Assembly: GCA_045580405.1 (NCBI GenBank)
Contig: JAZNNT010000153.1
Coordinates: 1-44,906, forward strand
Reading direction: 5' to 3'
DNA length: 44,906 bases
DNA from: SIG452 sp045580405
Lineage (GTDB): Bacteria > Bacillota > Clostridia > UMGS1840
Of this stretch, positions 1 through 8,423 are shown one piece after another. The notes below the pieces were generated by a model. That model saw only the letters and a program-made list of their open reading frames with translations, was not told the origin of the DNA and made no database searches. The translations under genes and the position numbers were made by a program. Position 1 is the stretch's first letter, and every line of letters begins with the position of its first letter.

Positions 1-164
1 AGCGCTGCAACCACAGAGCTGTCCACGCCGCCGGAGAGTGCCAAAAGTACTTTCTTGTCACCTACCTGCTGCTTTACTTGAGCAATCTGTTCGGCAATGA
101 ATTTATCTGCCAGTTCTTTTGTGGTGATACGTTCCATCGTATCCGGTCTTTTGTTGGTATCCAT
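1..164 (-). CDS. guaA: GMP synthase ATP-pyrophosphatase (PP-loop) domain, 5' part only, no amidotransferase domain
   Basis: The gene runs off the left edge, so only the first 54 codons are visible. About 33 residues precede a PP-loop, LALSGGVDSSVVAAL, preceded by QVGDKKVL; this wording is typical of the ATP-pyrophosphatase half of GMP synthase, which adenylates XMP and aminates it to GMP. A normal bacterial GuaA has about 190 residues of class I glutamine amidotransferase before this point. Here the ATG has its own AGGAGG site (171-176) and a promoter at 196-224, so the protein really begins here. A separate amidotransferase subunit, as in archaea, may lie elsewhere; nothing of the kind is next to it. 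An NAD synthetase or MnmA is less likely because their PP-loop surroundings differ. Confidence 0.8.
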   Translation of the reverse strand, partial: MDTNKRPDTMERITTKELADKFIAEQIAQVKQQVGDKKVLLALSGGVDSSVVAA

Positions 165-195
165 AATATCCCTCCTAAATGCTGATTATTTTTCT

Positions 196-224
196 ATTTT
201 AGCATAGTTTTTTTTGATTTTCAA
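196..224 (-). promoter_or_regulatory. sigma-A promoter of guaA
   Basis: On the minus strand, TTGAAA (219-224) and TAAAAT (196-201) are separated by 17 bases. The predicted start leaves a leader of about 25 bases before the guaA ATG, too short for a regulatory leader and incompatible with a longer GuaA. Confidence 0.75.
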
Positions 225-260
225 GTAGTTATGCATAAGTTTCAAAATTTTTTTTGAAAA

Positions 261-289
261 CGAAAAAGGACGGTATCGGTACCGTCCTT
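261..289 (-). terminator. Intrinsic terminator after rodA
   Basis: A perfect 10-base-pair stem (266-275 with 280-289, loop TCGG) is followed on the minus strand by a run of T. It ends the trkA-trkH-rodA transcript before the guaA promoter. A second small hairpin (TGCACCC/GGGTGC, 341-355) lies between it and rodA. Confidence 0.85.
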
Positions 290-393
290 ATTTGGGTTCT
301 GAAATGATGAAAACGATGGCGGGAAAAGCTTGCAATCTGATGCACCCGAAGGGTGCCAGCGAAATGATTCTTGATTCTCTCCTTATGCCTCTT

Positions 394-1503
394 TTATAGG
401 AAGGATAAGTTTTTATTTTTCATTTTCACATTCAGCACAAGCCCTATGGCAATCAGATTGGTCACCATGGAGGAACCTCCGTAGCTTAAAAAGGGTAAGG
501 TAATCCCTGTTACGGGGGTTAAACCGATGGTCATGCCGATGTTTTCAAAGGACTGCACCAACAGCATGGTGCCAACGCCAATGGCGATGAAAGAGCCCAG
601 GTGATCTTTGGCTTTGGTGGCAATATAAAAACAACGGAACACAATAAAGCAAATAAGTCCTAAAATGAGCAAGGCTCCCAAAAAACCAAGTTCTTCGCAA
701 GCAACAGCAAAGATAAAATCCGTATGCTTGGCAGGAAGAAAGCTGTTTTGAGTTAAAATGCCGTTATAGAGACCCTGTCCGAAAACCTTTCCCGCTCCCA
801 CGGCAGTTTTGGACTGCATCACCTGATAGCCGGACATCTGGGCATCCAGCTCGGGATTTAAAAAAGTCAAAATACGGTTTTTCTGATATTCTTTAAATAC
901 AAAGAACCACAGAATGGGAATGGTGACTGCCACTGCCGCAAAAGCAGCGACAATATATTTCCAGCTGATTTTTGCCACAAAAATCATGGCTAAAAAAATG
1001 AAAACAAAAACCATGGTAGTTCCAAAGTCCGGCTGAAGCATAATGAGGGTGACCAATACGGCAATATGGGCTAAGGCACAAAGCACCACGGGAAGCTCGT
1101 TGATGCGGTCCTTGAATTTGTCCAACTGATACCCAAAGGACAAAATGAATCCGATTTTCACGATTTCCGCCGGCTGAATCCCAATGGGACCAAAGCGAAT
1201 CCAGCTGTTGCCCCCCACCTCTTCGGCACCGGTACCAATAAGCAGCACAAGTACCAATAAAAACACGTCAATGCCAATGATATAAAGGTATTTGGAGGCT
1301 AAAAATTCGTAGTCTAAAAATGCTAAAAACAAACAGCAGACAAGTCCCAGCAAAAAGGCACCGGTCTGAATAATCACCTGGCTGTTGCTCCCGAAGGAAG
1401 CGGTAGCTGAGGACACCAAAAAGATCCCGATTACACATAAGATGCAAACGGCACTGAGCAGCGGAATATCCAGATTTCTAAGCATTTGTTTTAATTTTTG
1501 CAT
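394..1503 (-). CDS. rodA: Rod-shape-determining SEDS glycosyltransferase RodA
   Basis: A 369-residue polytopic membrane protein of the SEDS family (RodA/FtsW/SpoVE), which polymerises lipid II into peptidoglycan glycan strands with a class B penicillin-binding protein. Near the C-terminus it carries the family signature ENIGMTIGLTPVTGITLPFL followed by SYGGSS; the Asn-Ile-Gly-Met wording fits RodA better than FtsW or SpoVE. About ten hydrophobic segments are visible and the length is normal for RodA. It is the last gene of trkA-trkH-rodA; its ATG lies 18 bases after the trkH stop with a GAGGAA ribosome site. The partner penicillin-binding protein is not in the window. SpoVE remains an alternative because the organism seems to sporulate. 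Confidence 0.9.
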   Translation of the reverse strand: MQKLKQMLRNLDIPLLSAVCILCVIGIFLVSSATASFGSNSQVIIQTGAFLLGLVCCLFLAFLDYEFLASKYLYIIGIDVFLLVLVLLIGTGAEEVGGNSWIRFGPIGIQPAEIVKIGFILSFGYQLDKFKDRINELPVVLCALAHIAVLVTLIMLQPDFGTTMVFVFIFLAMIFVAKISWKYIVAAFAAVAVTIPILWFFVFKEYQKNRILTFLNPELDAQMSGYQVMQSKTAVGAGKVFGQGLYNGILTQNSFLPAKHTDFIFAVACEELGFLGALLILGLICFIVFRCFYIATKAKDHLGSFIAIGVGTMLLVQSFENIGMTIGLTPVTGITLPFLSYGGSSMVTNLIAIGLVLNVKMKNKNLSFL

Positions 1504-1521
1504 AAAAATTCCTCAATTTGT

Positions 1522-2961
1522 TTATCGTTTCCAGGTTTTGCGGGCAAATAACACCAGCATGGGGAAGATTTCCAATCTGCCGGCAATCATCACAAAGGTT
1601 AACACCACGGTGGATAAAGGCGAATAGCCGGAAAAGTTCGCCGTGGGACCAACAGCGGAAAGTCCAGGTCCAATATTGCCTATGGTTGCCGCAACGGCGG
1701 TAAAGTTGGTAGTGAAATCAAAATTATCTAAACTGATGACTAAAAGTGCAACAGCAAAAATCAGAATATATGCGATAAAAAACACGGTGATGCTGCGAAG
1801 GGTTTCGTGCTCTAAGGGGCGTCCGTTTAGTTTTACCCTGGTGGTACATTTGGGATGCACCAGCACACGGATTTCTTTCAGGATGCTCTTAATCAGCACC
1901 AGCACACGGGACACCTTCAACCCGCCTCCGGTGGAACCTGCACAGGCACCCATAAACATTAAGGCAACCAAAATCATCTGAGAAAACTGGGGCCAAAGGT
2001 TAAAATCAGTGGTAGTATACCCTGTGGTGGTGATAATGGAAGAAACCTGAAAGGCACTGTGACGAAGGGATTCCTCGGTGATGCCCACAGAGGAAAAAGC
2101 GTTGAAGCATACGAGCAACGTTGCCGCCAGCACAATGAACAGATACGAACGAACCTCCTCCATAGAGATGGCAGTTTTGTAGCGCCGCATCAGAATGCAA
2201 TAGTAAAAGGTGAAATCCACCCCGAAGATAAACATAAAAACGGTAATCACCCACTGAATATAGGGAGAATAGGTGGCAATTCCCGAATTTAAGATGGAAA
2301 AACCGCCGGTACCGGCAGTTCCAAAGGTTAAAGTAAGGGCAGAAAACCAGTCCATCCCCGGGTCTGCCATCATCAAGCAAAACTGCAAAACGGTAAGACC
2401 TAAGTAAATGCTGTATAAAATTTTTGCGGTAGATTTTACGTGAGGCACCAATTTTCCAACCGAATGCCCCGGGCTTTCTGCACGGAGCAGATGAAGATTA
2501 TCCCCTCCGGACAAAGGCAACAACGCCACTAAAAACACAATTACCCCCATTCCGCCAATCCAATGCGTAAAGCTTCGCCAGAATAACAAGGATTTTGGCA
2601 ATGCCTCCACATCAGGCAAAATGGACGCACCTGTGGTGGTAAAGCCGGAGGCAGTTTCAAAGAGTGCATCAGTAAATAGGGGAATATGCCGGGACAAATA
2701 GAAAGGCAATGCCCCGAAAATACTTAGTAAAATCCAGGAAAGCGCCACAATGACAAAGCCTTCCTTGGCAAACATTGATTTCTCCTTGGGGCGAATCAGG
2801 GTGAGCGGAATCCCCACCAGCAAGCAAATTCCCATACAAATCAAAAAAATAAAAGGATTTTGTTCCGAAAAGCCCAATGCACAGAAAAAGGGCAAAAGCA
2901 TACAAATGCCTTCAAAATTAACCACCCAACCCAGGGTATGAAGAATCATTTTGTAGTTCAT
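1522..2961 (-). CDS. trkH: Potassium uptake channel subunit TrkH/KtrB
   Basis: A 479-residue membrane protein of the TrkH/KtrB superfamily, the K+-translocating subunit driven by ion gradients. The four pore-loop repeats are visible around TTTGAS (near residue 130), GTAGTGGFS (near 235), ITTTGYTTTD (near 330) and IGNIGPGL (near 450); each carries the selectivity-filter glycine. The start is ATG with an AGAGGAA site, 10 bases after the trkA stop. Pairing with a two-domain TrkA favours a Trk-type complex, although Ktr-type names are also used in Firmicutes. Confidence 0.93.
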   Translation of the reverse strand: MNYKMILHTLGWVVNFEGICMLLPFFCALGFSEQNPFIFLICMGICLLVGIPLTLIRPKEKSMFAKEGFVIVALSWILLSIFGALPFYLSRHIPLFTDALFETASGFTTTGASILPDVEALPKSLLFWRSFTHWIGGMGVIVFLVALLPLSGGDNLHLLRAESPGHSVGKLVPHVKSTAKILYSIYLGLTVLQFCLMMADPGMDWFSALTLTFGTAGTGGFSILNSGIATYSPYIQWVITVFMFIFGVDFTFYYCILMRRYKTAISMEEVRSYLFIVLAATLLVCFNAFSSVGITEESLRHSAFQVSSIITTTGYTTTDFNLWPQFSQMILVALMFMGACAGSTGGGLKVSRVLVLIKSILKEIRVLVHPKCTTRVKLNGRPLEHETLRSITVFFIAYILIFAVALLVISLDNFDFTTNFTAVAATIGNIGPGLSAVGPTANFSGYSPLSTVVLTFVMIAGRLEIFPMLVLFARKTWKR

Positions 2962-2971
2962 AAAAATTCCT

Positions 2972-4330
2972 CTATCTCAAAATATCGCTGATATCAGTAA
3001 AGCCTTTATGGGAGGTCACCACAATCACGGTATCTCCCGGCAGCAGCATATCTTTTCCGCGGGGAGTGATAATGTCACCCTGCCGATTGATACATGCAAT
3101 TAAGATTTCGGGTTTTAAGGAAAGGGTTTCCAACGTCTGATGAATCACGGGAGCATTCTCTAAAATGTTGAACTCCAGAGCTTCTGCCTTGCCGTCTAAA
3201 ATTTCGTGCATGGTTTCAATATTGCTGCCGATGGAATTGTTTTTGGCACGAACAAATCGCAAAATATATTCTGCAGTAAGGTCCTTGGGATAGATAACCG
3301 TATCCAGCCCAAGATTACTGATTACCTCGTCATATGCGGTATGACTGATTTTAGTAACAATTTTTCCCCCAGTACGGGTTGTGGCATAAAGAGAAAGCAT
3401 TACATTTTCTTCATCCATATTGGTCAACGCCACAAAGGATTCGGCAGAATCAATGCCTTCCTCCAAAAGCAAACGGTTTTCGGTGCCGTCTCCGTGAATA
3501 ATGGTTGCTTTGGGTAAAATCGAGCAAAGCTCATCACAGCGAAGAGCATTCTGCTCCACAATTTTCACATCAATTCCAGCTTTTATAAGCAAATTGGAAA
3601 GATAAACCGCTGTTTCGCCGCCACCCACAATCATGGTGTTTTTGACCTTCCCGGTTTTTAAGCCGATTTTCTTGAAAAAGTGAGTGGCATCCCGCACGGT
3701 TCCCACAATGCTCACATAATCTCCTGCCTTTAACACGAAATCCCCGCCGGGAATAAAGGCTTCTTCTCCGCGCTCAACACCACAGATTAAAATACTGCAG
3801 CCCAGCTTCTGGGGAATGTCCATCAGCTGCAGCTCACATAAAGCAGAGGTGTCTGTAATCTTAAATTTTAAAATTTCCACTCTGCCCTTGGCAAACGTAT
3901 CAATCTGAACGGCAGAGGGAAAACGAAGCAGCCGCGCAATTTCCCGAGCGGCAATCAATTCAGGATTGATAATCATGGCAAGGCCCAAATCCTCACGAAA
4001 CAGTTGGATTTCCTGTTTATATTCCGGATTTCGCACACGGGCAATGGTATTGCAATGACTCAATTTCCGTGCAATCAAACAAGTCAGCAGATTCAACTCG
4101 TCCGAATCGGTCACGGCAATTAAAATGTCTGCCTGACGGATGCCTGCTGCCTCCAGCACCTCAATGCTTGCGCCGCTTCCCGTAATCCCCATCACATCGT
4201 AAGCATTTACGATGTCCGCCAAAACGAACTGTTTAAGGTCAATAACCGTGATGGAATGTTCGTTTTCCCGACTCAAGCGGTCCGCCAGCTTTTGACCGAC
4301 TTTTCCCAAACCTACAATAATAATATTCAT
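2972..4330 (-). CDS. trkA: Trk system K+ regulatory subunit TrkA (two RCK domains)
   Basis: A 452-residue cytoplasmic protein with two RCK_N/RCK_C modules. The first Rossmann fold begins MNIIIVGLGKVGQKLA (GxGxxG) and is followed by a nearby acidic residue; the second begins near residue 228 with MIVGGGETAVYLSNLL. TrkA rings gate the TrkH pore in response to nucleotides. It heads the trkA-trkH-rodA operon, with its own strong promoter at 4377-4405 and a GAGGCG site 7 bases before the ATG. The two domains separate it from one-domain KtrA. Confidence 0.93.
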   Translation of the reverse strand: MNIIIVGLGKVGQKLADRLSRENEHSITVIDLKQFVLADIVNAYDVMGITGSGASIEVLEAAGIRQADILIAVTDSDELNLLTCLIARKLSHCNTIARVRNPEYKQEIQLFREDLGLAMIINPELIAAREIARLLRFPSAVQIDTFAKGRVEILKFKITDTSALCELQLMDIPQKLGCSILICGVERGEEAFIPGGDFVLKAGDYVSIVGTVRDATHFFKKIGLKTGKVKNTMIVGGGETAVYLSNLLIKAGIDVKIVEQNALRCDELCSILPKATIIHGDGTENRLLLEEGIDSAESFVALTNMDEENVMLSLYATTRTGGKIVTKISHTAYDEVISNLGLDTVIYPKDLTAEYILRFVRAKNNSIGSNIETMHEILDGKAEALEFNILENAPVIHQTLETLSLKPEILIACINRQGDIITPRGKDMLLPGDTVIVVTSHKGFTDISDILR

Positions 4331-4376
4331 ATATTCGCCTCTTTTTTAAGGTACTTTCCATACTATGTTACCCTAT

Positions 4377-4405
4377 ATTATAGCAAAACAAATTTTTAAA
4401 GTCAA
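4377..4405 (-). promoter_or_regulatory. sigma-A promoter of trkA-trkH-rodA
   Basis: On the minus strand, TTGACT (4400-4405) and a consensus TATAAT (4377-4382) are 17 bases apart. The leader to trkA is about 40 bases. Confidence 0.85.
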
Positions 4406-4443
4406 GAAATTCAGAAAATATCTTGAAATATCATATTTAAAGA

Positions 4444-4486
4444 AAAAAAAGGGCAATCATCCCAAGGGGTGATTGTCCTTTTTTCA
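4444..4486 (-). terminator. Terminator after agcS
   Basis: A long stem (AAAGGGCAATCA paired with TGATTGTCCTTT, small loop) with A/T runs on both sides lies just after the symporter stop. The runs would allow it to act in both directions. Confidence 0.8.
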
Positions 4487-4504
4487 TGCTGTGCCGAAGG
4501 TATT

Positions 4505-6019
4505 TTACAGGTCTTTTTCCATTTCCTCCTGTATATCGGGGAATACAGACAGCATAGGCTTTACATCCTTGCCTTTTAACCGTCTGTCCACATAGTTTCT
4601 GGTAATTTTAATAACCAATCCGGATAATGCCAGTACACCAATTAAGTTGGGCACCATCATTAAGCCGTTGAAGGTGTCGGAAATATCCCAGGCTAAGGAA
4701 GAGGTGAGCAGGGCACCTGCCATAATGGTTGCCAAGTGCAGCAGCTTATAAATCAGTTTGGTTTTTTCACCAAACAAGTATTCCCAGGCTTTGGTGCCGT
4801 AGTGATCCCAACCTAACACGGTGGTGAATGCAAACAGCAGAATCGCGATGGCGATAAACTGTTCCCCAACCACGCCAAACACGCCTGAAAAAGCTTTTGC
4901 CACTAAGGTTGCATCAGTAGCACCGGCTGCTAAGGCACCGGTATCTAAGTTAATCATACCGGAGGTTAATACCACCAATGCGGTCATGGTACAAACAATC
5001 ATGGTATCTGCAAACACTTCAAAAATACCCCACAGGCCCTGACGTACAGGTTCCTTTACGTTGGAGTTACTATGCACCATTACAGAAGAACCAAGACCTG
5101 CTTCATTGGAAAATACACCACGTTTACAGCCCTGGGTTACAATATCCTTCACCACAATACCGCCAACACCGCCCAATGCTGCAGGCACAGTGAATGCATA
5201 GCGGAAAATAGAAGCGAATGCAGCACCGATGAGCTGATAGTGGCAAGCAATTATCACAATACTGCCGCCCACAAATAAAACCACCATAAAGGGAACCACT
5301 TTTTCTGCAAATGCAGCAATTCTCTTTAAACCGCCGATGATAATTAACGCAGCAATTACCAAAAGGACAATACCGACAATCAGGTGATAAACGGAAACAC
5401 CGGGATAAAGCAACTGAGAGGATAACGCAGGAATATCAAATGCAGAAACCATATTAACAACAATTTTGTTGATCTGCCCCATAGCCCCAATCCCGAAGGA
5501 TGCCAAAATGGCGAAGATACAGAATAAAATTGCCAAGATTTTACCAAGCCATTTGCAACCCTTCATTTTGCCAAGACCGTCTTCTAAGTAGTACATGGCA
5601 CCGCCGGACCATTCGCCTTCTTTGTTTTTTCTGCGGAAGAAAATCCCCAGCACGTTTTCGGAATAGTTGGTCATCATACCGAAGAATGCTGCAATCCACA
5701 TCCAGAACACTGCTCCGGGACCCCCTGCAACAATCGCAGTGGCAACCCCTGCAATGTTACCAACACCAATGGTGGCAGCCAAAGCGGTACAAAGTGCCTG
5801 GAACTGAGAAATAGATTTTCCCTTTACCTTTCCGGAAACGTCCTTTGTAAACAGTTTTCCTAAGGTTTCGGAAAACCAGTGTTTGATATGAGTAATCTGA
5901 AACACACCGGTAATTACGGTGGTTACAATACCGGTGAGAAGCAGAAGATACAATCCTTTGCCCCAGACGAAGCTGTTAATTTCGCCGTTTAACCAAGTAA
6001 GCCAATTGAAAAAATCCAT
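4505..6019 (-). CDS. Sodium:glycine/alanine symporter, AGCS family
   Basis: A 504-residue polytopic transporter of the alanine/glycine:cation symporter family, importing glycine or alanine with Na+ (or H+). Family hallmarks are AATIGVGNIAGVATAI near residue 80, GGPGAVFWMW, and EAGLGSSVMVHS with KEPVRQGLWG in the middle. The start is the ATG before DFFNWLTWLNGEIN with a GGAAGG site. A longer open frame reaches 6175, but it runs through the terminator and riboswitch and is not used. The tandem glycine riboswitch upstream points to glycine as the controlling, and probably transported, substrate. Confidence 0.93.
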   Translation of the reverse strand: MDFFNWLTWLNGEINSFVWGKGLYLLLLTGIVTTVITGVFQITHIKHWFSETLGKLFTKDVSGKVKGKSISQFQALCTALAATIGVGNIAGVATAIVAGGPGAVFWMWIAAFFGMMTNYSENVLGIFFRRKNKEGEWSGGAMYYLEDGLGKMKGCKWLGKILAILFCIFAILASFGIGAMGQINKIVVNMVSAFDIPALSSQLLYPGVSVYHLIVGIVLLVIAALIIIGGLKRIAAFAEKVVPFMVVLFVGGSIVIIACHYQLIGAAFASIFRYAFTVPAALGGVGGIVVKDIVTQGCKRGVFSNEAGLGSSVMVHSNSNVKEPVRQGLWGIFEVFADTMIVCTMTALVVLTSGMINLDTGALAAGATDATLVAKAFSGVFGVVGEQFIAIAILLFAFTTVLGWDHYGTKAWEYLFGEKTKLIYKLLHLATIMAGALLTSSLAWDISDTFNGLMMVPNLIGVLALSGLVIKITRNYVDRRLKGKDVKPMLSVFPDIQEEMEKDL

Positions 6020-6060
6020 ATTTTTCCCTTCCTTTTTCACAAAATAATAAAAAAATATAT

Positions 6061-6097
6061 AAAAAAACGGAGTCTTTATGACATCATAAAAACTCCG
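6061..6097 (-). terminator. Riboswitch-controlled intrinsic terminator before agcS
   Basis: On the minus strand a 14-base-pair stem (6068-6081 with 6084-6097, one G-U pair) is followed by seven T. It sits between the glycine aptamers and the agcS start, so it would stop transcription before the gene. Its 5' arm begins CGGAG, the same sequence as the 3' strand of P1 in the second aptamer. Confidence 0.88.
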
Positions 6098-6142
6098 AAT
6101 TGGTCGATATAACTCGCCTAAGTCACCAAAAAATGACTGTTT

Positions 6143-6322
6143 CTCCGTCCTTTTGCCTGAGAGATTAGCCCACATGGGGCTTTACACCTTCGGCATCCTT
6201 GATCTTTTCCTTTTTTATTTGGGAAAAGGGACTTCTCCGGAGCGCTATCCGTTTGCAGTCTCTGCTAAAAGCGCCTGAGAGCATTACTCCTTCGGCAAGG
6301 CATTCGCCTTTCTCCTGCATCC
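6143..6322 (-). promoter_or_regulatory. Tandem glycine riboswitch (two aptamers)
   Basis: Read on the minus strand, aptamer I (about 6322-6230) contains TGCCGAAGGAGTAA and CTCTCAGGC. Aptamer II (about 6240-6143) contains GCCGAAGGTGTAAAG and CTCTCAGGCAAAAGGACGG. These are the conserved glycine-aptamer cores. P1 of aptamer I pairs TGCAG with CTGCA, and P1 of aptamer II pairs CTCCG with CGGAG. With the terminator downstream, this is a transcriptional switch of the symporter gene. Because P1 formation would free the terminator arms, glycine probably turns the importer off; that direction is inference. Confidence 0.95.
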
Positions 6323-6355
6323 TTCACTTAGCACAATATGCATTTGTCTTTGGGC

Positions 6356-6384
6356 ATTATAAACCTTTTTTTGCAGTTTGTCAA
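6356..6384 (-). promoter_or_regulatory. Consensus sigma-A promoter of the riboswitch-agcS transcript
   Basis: On the minus strand, a perfect TTGACA (6379-6384) and a perfect TATAAT (6356-6361) are 17 bases apart. Transcription would start near 6349, just ahead of aptamer I. Confidence 0.92.
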
Positions 6385-6426
6385 CCCTTTTATGACAAAA
6401 TTTTAACGATTTTTATTTTTTTCTTC

Positions 6427-7290
6427 TTACTCTTTGGTTAATTCCTTGATTTCCTGGGAATCCTGCTCGTCATGAACCACTGCCTGACGGATGATTTTCA
6501 CGTCTTTTTTATGGTAAGTGCCAACTGCCTCCGTGTCGGAAGAAACGGCACGAAGCATCCCGGTGATTACATTCACATCAATGACGGTACCTTCACCGCC
6601 ACCGGGTAATTTTACGATGGAGCCGTGACGGGGAGTATCTTTCCACATATCCTCATAGGAGGACTGCTCATAGTTTAAGCAACACATCAGCCTTCCGCAG
6701 GCACCGGAAATTTTGGTAGGATTTAAGGATAAGTTCTGGTCCTTTGCCATTTTAATGGAAACAGGCTTAAATTCACATAAGAAGGTGGAGCAACAGCACT
6801 GCCGTCCGCAGGGGCCAAAGCACTTTAACATTTTAGCTTCGTCACGCACACCAATCTGGCGCAATTCGATACGGGTACGGAACACGCTGGCTAAATCTTT
6901 TACCAGCTCACGGAAATCCACTCTGCCGTCTGCGGAGAAATAGAAGAGAACCTTGCTTCGGTCAAAGGTGTATTCTACCTCCAGAAGATTCATCTGAAGA
7001 CCGTGTTTTTTAATTTTTTCCTCGGCAATGCCAAAGGCTTTCTGCTCTTTTTCCTTATTTTCCGCCAGTTGCTTGGCATCCTCTTCGGTGGCAATCCGGA
7101 TCACAGGTTTTAAGGGAGGAACCAAGTCCTCTTCAGGTACCATAGAATTTCCTCGGACAACTTTTCCGTATTCCAAACCGCGGGCAGTTTCCACGATGAC
7201 CGAATCCTCCGCTGTTACGGTAAGACCGTTTGGGTCAAAGTAGTAGACCTTGCCGAAATCTTTAAATTTTACACTGATTACTTCTATCAT
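6427..7290 (-). CDS. ricT: PSP1-domain protein RicT (YaaT)
   Basis: A 287-residue protein of the PSP1/YaaT family. In Bacillus this protein forms the RicAFT (Y) complex with YlbF and YmcA, which guides RNase Y processing and promotes Spo0A phosphorylation. The cysteine-rich core is clear: KCFGPCGRQCCCSTFLCEF near residue 150 and GRLMCCLNYE near 200, the Fe-S-associated Cys set. It starts 3 bases after the holB stop, as in many Firmicutes where holB and yaaT are adjacent. The highly acidic C-terminal tail is unremarkable. Confidence 0.92.
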   Translation of the reverse strand: MIEVISVKFKDFGKVYYFDPNGLTVTAEDSVIVETARGLEYGKVVRGNSMVPEEDLVPPLKPVIRIATEEDAKQLAENKEKEQKAFGIAEEKIKKHGLQMNLLEVEYTFDRSKVLFYFSADGRVDFRELVKDLASVFRTRIELRQIGVRDEAKMLKCFGPCGRQCCCSTFLCEFKPVSIKMAKDQNLSLNPTKISGACGRLMCCLNYEQSSYEDMWKDTPRHGSIVKLPGGGEGTVIDVNVITGMLRAVSSDTEAVGTYHKKDVKIIRQAVVHDEQDSQEIKELTKE

Positions 7291-7293
7291 AGA

Positions 7294-8247
7294 TTAATAA
7301 ATCCTTTCTTCGTTCAGATGGGCTTTCATCGAAAGCAATGCTCCCAGCACAGAAATGGCATAATTGCCGTTTTGATTAAGAGCCTTTGCCAGACCCGTGA
7401 TATCTTCATATAAAGCGGAAGCTTCTGCCAAACTGATTTTTGGCGTTTCCTCCCAGTCGGTATTTTTGCGGAGGGATTGATCCTCCAGGGAAGCATCATA
7501 GACCAGACTGGCAAAAATATCCAGCACTCGTAAGGCTTCCTTTTCGTAAGTGTGAAAATCACGATACAGGCGCACCACATCCTTGGCAGTACGGTGTTTT
7601 AAAAGCAGTCCCCCATCCCGCAAAACGGTTTGACGCATGGTTTGGTAGTCCTCTGACCCTGCAAGTGCCATCGCTTCGGTCAAAGACCCTTTGGAAAGCG
7701 TCAGAATTTCCTCGGTGGGAGCGGGTAACTGATGCTTCTTAAAATATTCTTTTAATTCTTTGGGAGTAAGCTCAGGGCAACGGATTTTTACTCCACGGGA
7801 CAAAATGGTGGGAAGAAGTCCCCCAAGGGAATTGGTCACCAATAAGATAATCGCATACTGCGGCGGCTCCTCAAACACTTTTAAAAGTGCATTCTGAGCA
7901 CCTGTAGTCATTTTTTCAGCATCTTTTATGAGATAAATTTTCTTTTGAAAATGAAACGGTTTTAAATAAATTTCAGTAGTCAATTCCCGAATCTGATTCA
8001 CCGAAATAGAGCGATCCCCCTCTAATATGTGAATATCCGAGGTGGAAAAAAACTGCTTGCAGGCAGAACAAACTCCGCATCCCGTGTGGTATTCGCAAAC
8101 AATGGCCTTGGCAAATTCCAGCGCCAGAGTGGTTTTGCCCACACCGTCGATGCCGTGAAAAATATATGCATGGCTCAGCTTTCCCGTTTGGATTGCATTT
8201 TGCAACAGCCTTTTGGGAAGCGTTTGCCCTAAAACCCCATCAAACAT
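7294..8247 (-). CDS. holB: DNA polymerase III delta' subunit
   Basis: A 317-residue AAA+ clamp-loader subunit. It shows a Walker A, GIDGVGKTT, near residue 32, a zinc-binding cysteine cluster CEYHTGCGVCSACKQF, and a VFEEPP motif followed by an SRG arginine-finger region near residue 150. It loads the DnaN clamp, whose gene is in this window. It is followed directly by ricT. Its ribosome site (GAGGA) lies within a 35-base repeat (8256-8290). Confidence 0.93.
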   Translation of the reverse strand: MFDGVLGQTLPKRLLQNAIQTGKLSHAYIFHGIDGVGKTTLALEFAKAIVCEYHTGCGVCSACKQFFSTSDIHILEGDRSISVNQIRELTTEIYLKPFHFQKKIYLIKDAEKMTTGAQNALLKVFEEPPQYAIILLVTNSLGGLLPTILSRGVKIRCPELTPKELKEYFKKHQLPAPTEEILTLSKGSLTEAMALAGSEDYQTMRQTVLRDGGLLLKHRTAKDVVRLYRDFHTYEKEALRVLDIFASLVYDASLEDQSLRKNTDWEETPKISLAEASALYEDITGLAKALNQNGNYAISVLGALLSMKAHLNEERIY

Positions 8248-8255
8248 TTTCTTTT

Positions 8256-8290
8256 AATCCTCGTCTTTCTTAAGGTAATCGAAATTCTGA
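8256..8290 (-). repeat. Repeat family C, copy 1, carrying the holB Shine-Dalgarno sequence
   Basis: This 35-base sequence matches 8333-8367 at 31 of 35 positions. On the minus strand it ends GAAAGACGAGGATT, 9 bases before the holB ATG, so the repeat supplies the GAGGA ribosome site. A looser partial copy lies between the two at about 8297-8310. Confidence 0.7.
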
Positions 8291-8332
8291 TGTGTTCGTC
8301 TCTCTTAAAAACAGCTCTTCCAAAAGAATTTT

Positions 8333-8367
8333 GATCCTCGTCTTTCTTAGGATAATCGAAATTCCGA
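8333..8367 (-). repeat. Repeat family C, copy 2
   Basis: A second copy of the 35-base repeat, in the same orientation, directly downstream of palindrome copy A1. No gene starts immediately after it. A third, weaker copy lies before trpS (about 28208-28240). Confidence 0.7.
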
Positions 8368-8369
8368 AA

Positions 8370-8423
8370 ACACCTCATCCGTCAAAACCTACTGTTTTGC
8401 CACCTTCCCCTCAAGGGGAAGGC
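8370..8423 (-). repeat. Palindromic repeat family A, copy A1 (solo)
   Basis: On the minus strand: hairpin GCCTTCCCC/GGGGAAGG, then GTGGC, then hairpin AAAAC/GTTTT, then GACGGATGAGGTGT. It is nested directly after the left end of family B copy B1. The layout is the same as copy A7. Confidence 0.85.

Noticed and set aside
6020..6175. N-terminal extension of the glycine/alanine symporter frame to 6175
   Set aside because: It runs through the terminator and into the glycine riboswitch; the ATG at 6019 has a good ribosome site and a normal N-terminus.
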